NCBI GenBank assembly: GCA_964652075.1
Contig: CAZYZQ010000122.1
Coordinates: forward strand, 1-5,704
Direction: 5' to 3'
DNA length: 5,704 bases
From: CAZYZQ01 sp964652075
GTDB lineage: Bacteria > Bacillota > Clostridia > Oscillospirales > Oscillospiraceae
In this document: piece after piece, positions 4,317 through 5,704 of the stretch
How the letters are laid out: the number at the start of each line of letters is the position of its first letter
Position numbering within the stretch: position 1 is the stretch's first letter
Made by a program: the position numbers and the translations under genes
The notes under the pieces: model-generated
Seen by the model: the letters and a program-made list of their open reading frames with translations, nothing else
Database searches by the model: none
What the model was told of the DNA's origin: nothing

Positions 4317-5704
4317 TCACTCCCCCTGTCTTTCCCAGCCGCCGGTGCGGCGCACGGCCTCGTGCCAGCGCGTCAGGCGCGTCTCACGCGCTGTGCGCGC
4401 CATCTGCGGCAGAAATTCATCGCCCGCACGGGCCAGCTGTGCCGCCTGCTGCGCCGATCGAAACGCGCCGCAGCCCAGCCCGGCCAGCATTGCCGCGCCG
4501 AGGGCGGTCGTCTCCAGCACCGCCGGGCGGCGCACCGGCCTGTCGAGGATATCCGCCTGAAACTGCATCAAAAACCCGTTTGCGCTCGCCCCGCCGTCGG
4601 CGCGCAGCACCGGGATGCGGATGCCCGCGTCCGCCTCCATGGCGGCCAGAACGTCCGCCGTCTGAAACGCCATGCTCTCAAGCGCGGCGCGGACGATATG
4701 CGCGGGGCTTGTCGCGCGCGTCAGACCGAAGATGCCGCCGCGCGCCCATGCGTCCCAGTAGGGCGCGCCAAGCCCCGTGAAGGCCGGGACGAAATAGACG
4801 CCGTCCGTATCCGGTACGCTCCCGGCCAGCTGCTCCGTCTCGGCCGCGGAGCTGATCAGATGCAGCCCGTCGCGCAGCCACTGGATGGCCGCGCCCGCCA
4901 CGAAGACGCTGCCCTCGAGCGCGTACTCCGCCTGCTCCGGGCCGCTGGCGGCGAGCGTCGTCAAAAGACCGTTTTTCGACGCGACGGGCGTCGTGCCCGT
5001 GTGCAGCAGCAAAAAGCAGCCCGTACCGTAGGTATTCTTTCCCTCGCCCGGCGCAATGCAGCCCTGTCCGAACAGCGCGGCCTGCTGGTCGCCCGCGACG
5101 CCGCAAATTGGGATCTCGCCGCCCGCAAGGCGTGCCGTCCCGAAGCTGCCCCACGACGGGCGCACCTCCGGTAGCATCGCCGCCGGGATGCCGAACAGCT
5201 CCAAAAGCTCCGCATCCCACTGGCAGGTGTGAATATTGTAGAGCATCGTGCGCGAGGCGTTCGTCCGGTCGGTTGCATGGACGCGGCCACCGGTCAGGCG
5301 GTCGATCAGCCACGTGTCAATCGTCCCGAAGGCCAGCTCCCCCGCCTCCGCCCGCGCCCGCGCGCCGGGGACGTGCTCCAGAATCCACTGGAGCTTCGTC
5401 GCGGAGAAGTACGGGTCGGCGATGAGGCCGGTCTTCTCCTGAATCCAGCCGGTCAGCCCGTCCGCGCGCAGGCGGTCGATTTTGTCCGCCGTGCGGCGGC
5501 ACTGCCAGACGATGGCCGGGTAGATGGGACGCCCCGTGCGGCGGTCCCAGACGACGGTCGTCTCGCGCTGGTTCGTGATGCCGAGCGCCGCGACCTGCGT
5601 GGGCCTCGCCTGCGCGCGCAGCAGCGCCTCCTCGACACACTCGCGCACCGAGCGCCAGATCTCCTCCGGGTCGTGCTCGACCCAGCCGTTTTGCGGCAGC
5701 AGCT
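4317..5704 (-). CDS. glpK: Glycerol kinase, 5' end beyond the window
   Basis: Cytoplasmic FGGY-family kinase that converts glycerol and ATP to sn-glycerol 3-phosphate, the entry step of glycerol catabolism. The visible 462 or so codons begin in the conserved PQNGWVEHDPEEIW stretch (about 5655-5696), so roughly 40 N-terminal residues, including the usual DQGTTSSR phosphate-binding motif, lie outside. Then follow GITNQRETTVVWDR, AIVWQCRRT, GTIDTWLIDRLTGG, the ATDRTNASRTML stretch whose aspartate (codon at 5268-5270) corresponds to the catalytic base, AGDQQAALFGQG, NTYGTGCFLLLHTG, EGSVFVAGAAIQWL, FVPAFTGLGAPYW, and the ATP-site DGGASANGFLMQFQADI. The C-terminus (RWHEAVRRTGGW) is normal, so the enzyme looks intact. 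GTG at 5646-5648 could be mistaken for a start, but the frame and the family similarity continue to the right edge. The histidine that HPr phosphorylates in many low-GC Gram-positive enzymes seems to be absent: the matching segment reads TARLAGGEIP. Confidence 0.96.
   Translation of the reverse strand, partial: LLPQNGWVEHDPEEIWRSVRECVEEALLRAQARPTQVAALGITNQRETTVVWDRRTGRPIYPAIVWQCRRTADKIDRLRADGLTGWIQEKTGLIADPYFSATKLQWILEHVPGARARAEAGELAFGTIDTWLIDRLTGGRVHATDRTNASRTMLYNIHTCQWDAELLELFGIPAAMLPEVRPSWGSFGTARLAGGEIPICGVAGDQQAALFGQGCIAPGEGKNTYGTGCFLLLHTGTTPVASKNGLLTTLAASGPEQAEYALEGSVFVAGAAIQWLRDGLHLISSAAETEQLAGSVPDTDGVYFVPAFTGLGAPYWDAWARGGIFGLTRATSPAHIVRAALESMAFQTADVLAAMEADAGIRIPVLRADGGASANGFLMQFQADILDRPVRRPAVLETTALGAAMLAGLGCGAFRSAQQAAQLARAGDEFLPQMARTARETRLTRWHEAVRRTGGWERQGE

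Noticed and set aside
5646..5648. GTG as the glycerol kinase start codon
   Set aside because: The frame stays open to the right edge and encodes the conserved PQNGWVEHDPEEIW segment upstream of this codon.
1..5704. CRISPR arrays, tRNA genes, insertion sequences, riboswitches
   Set aside because: I looked for spaced direct repeats, tRNA-like cloverleaves, transposase frames and terminal inverted repeats and found none I could support.

Overview
The window looks like a piece of chromosome from a high-GC, endospore-forming Firmicute, probably a Clostridia/Oscillospiraceae-type gut bacterium. The evidence is a gerA-type spore germinant-receptor operon, purine-rich AGGAGG-type ribosome binding sites, TTGACA/TATAAT-type promoters and a GC-rich, GCG/GCC-heavy codon usage. 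The taxonomic placement is inference; no rRNA or other marker gene is present.

From left to right: bases 1-270 hold no gene. They carry two strong promoter-like sequences, both pointing left out of the window and both preceded by A-tracts, plus several small inverted repeats. Bases 271-3013 (minus strand) are a three-gene operon, gerA, then a short gerC-like gene, then gerB, joined by overlapping stop and start codons. It should make the subunits of a spore inner-membrane germinant receptor. The gerC-like product is only 149 residues and has no lipobox cysteine, which is the main oddity of the window. Bases 3014-3169 are a divergent promoter region: a possible forespore sigma-G promoter faces gerA, and a sigma-A-type promoter faces right.

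Bases 3170-3913 (plus strand) encode a protein with an N-terminal four-cysteine zinc ribbon, a Pro/Gln-rich linker and four predicted membrane segments; its function is unknown. It is followed by a 12-bp hairpin and then, about 110 bases after the stop codon, a good intrinsic terminator whose T-run overlaps the end of the convergent gene. Bases 4061-4312 (minus strand) encode a small two-helix membrane protein, translated directly downstream of glycerol kinase (glpK, 4317 to beyond the right edge, minus strand), with only four bases between them.

Two functional themes are visible: spore germination (gerA/gerC-like/gerB) and glycerol catabolism (glpK and its small membrane partner). Nothing ties the two together beyond position. 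I see no mobile element, CRISPR array, tRNA or rRNA within the window.
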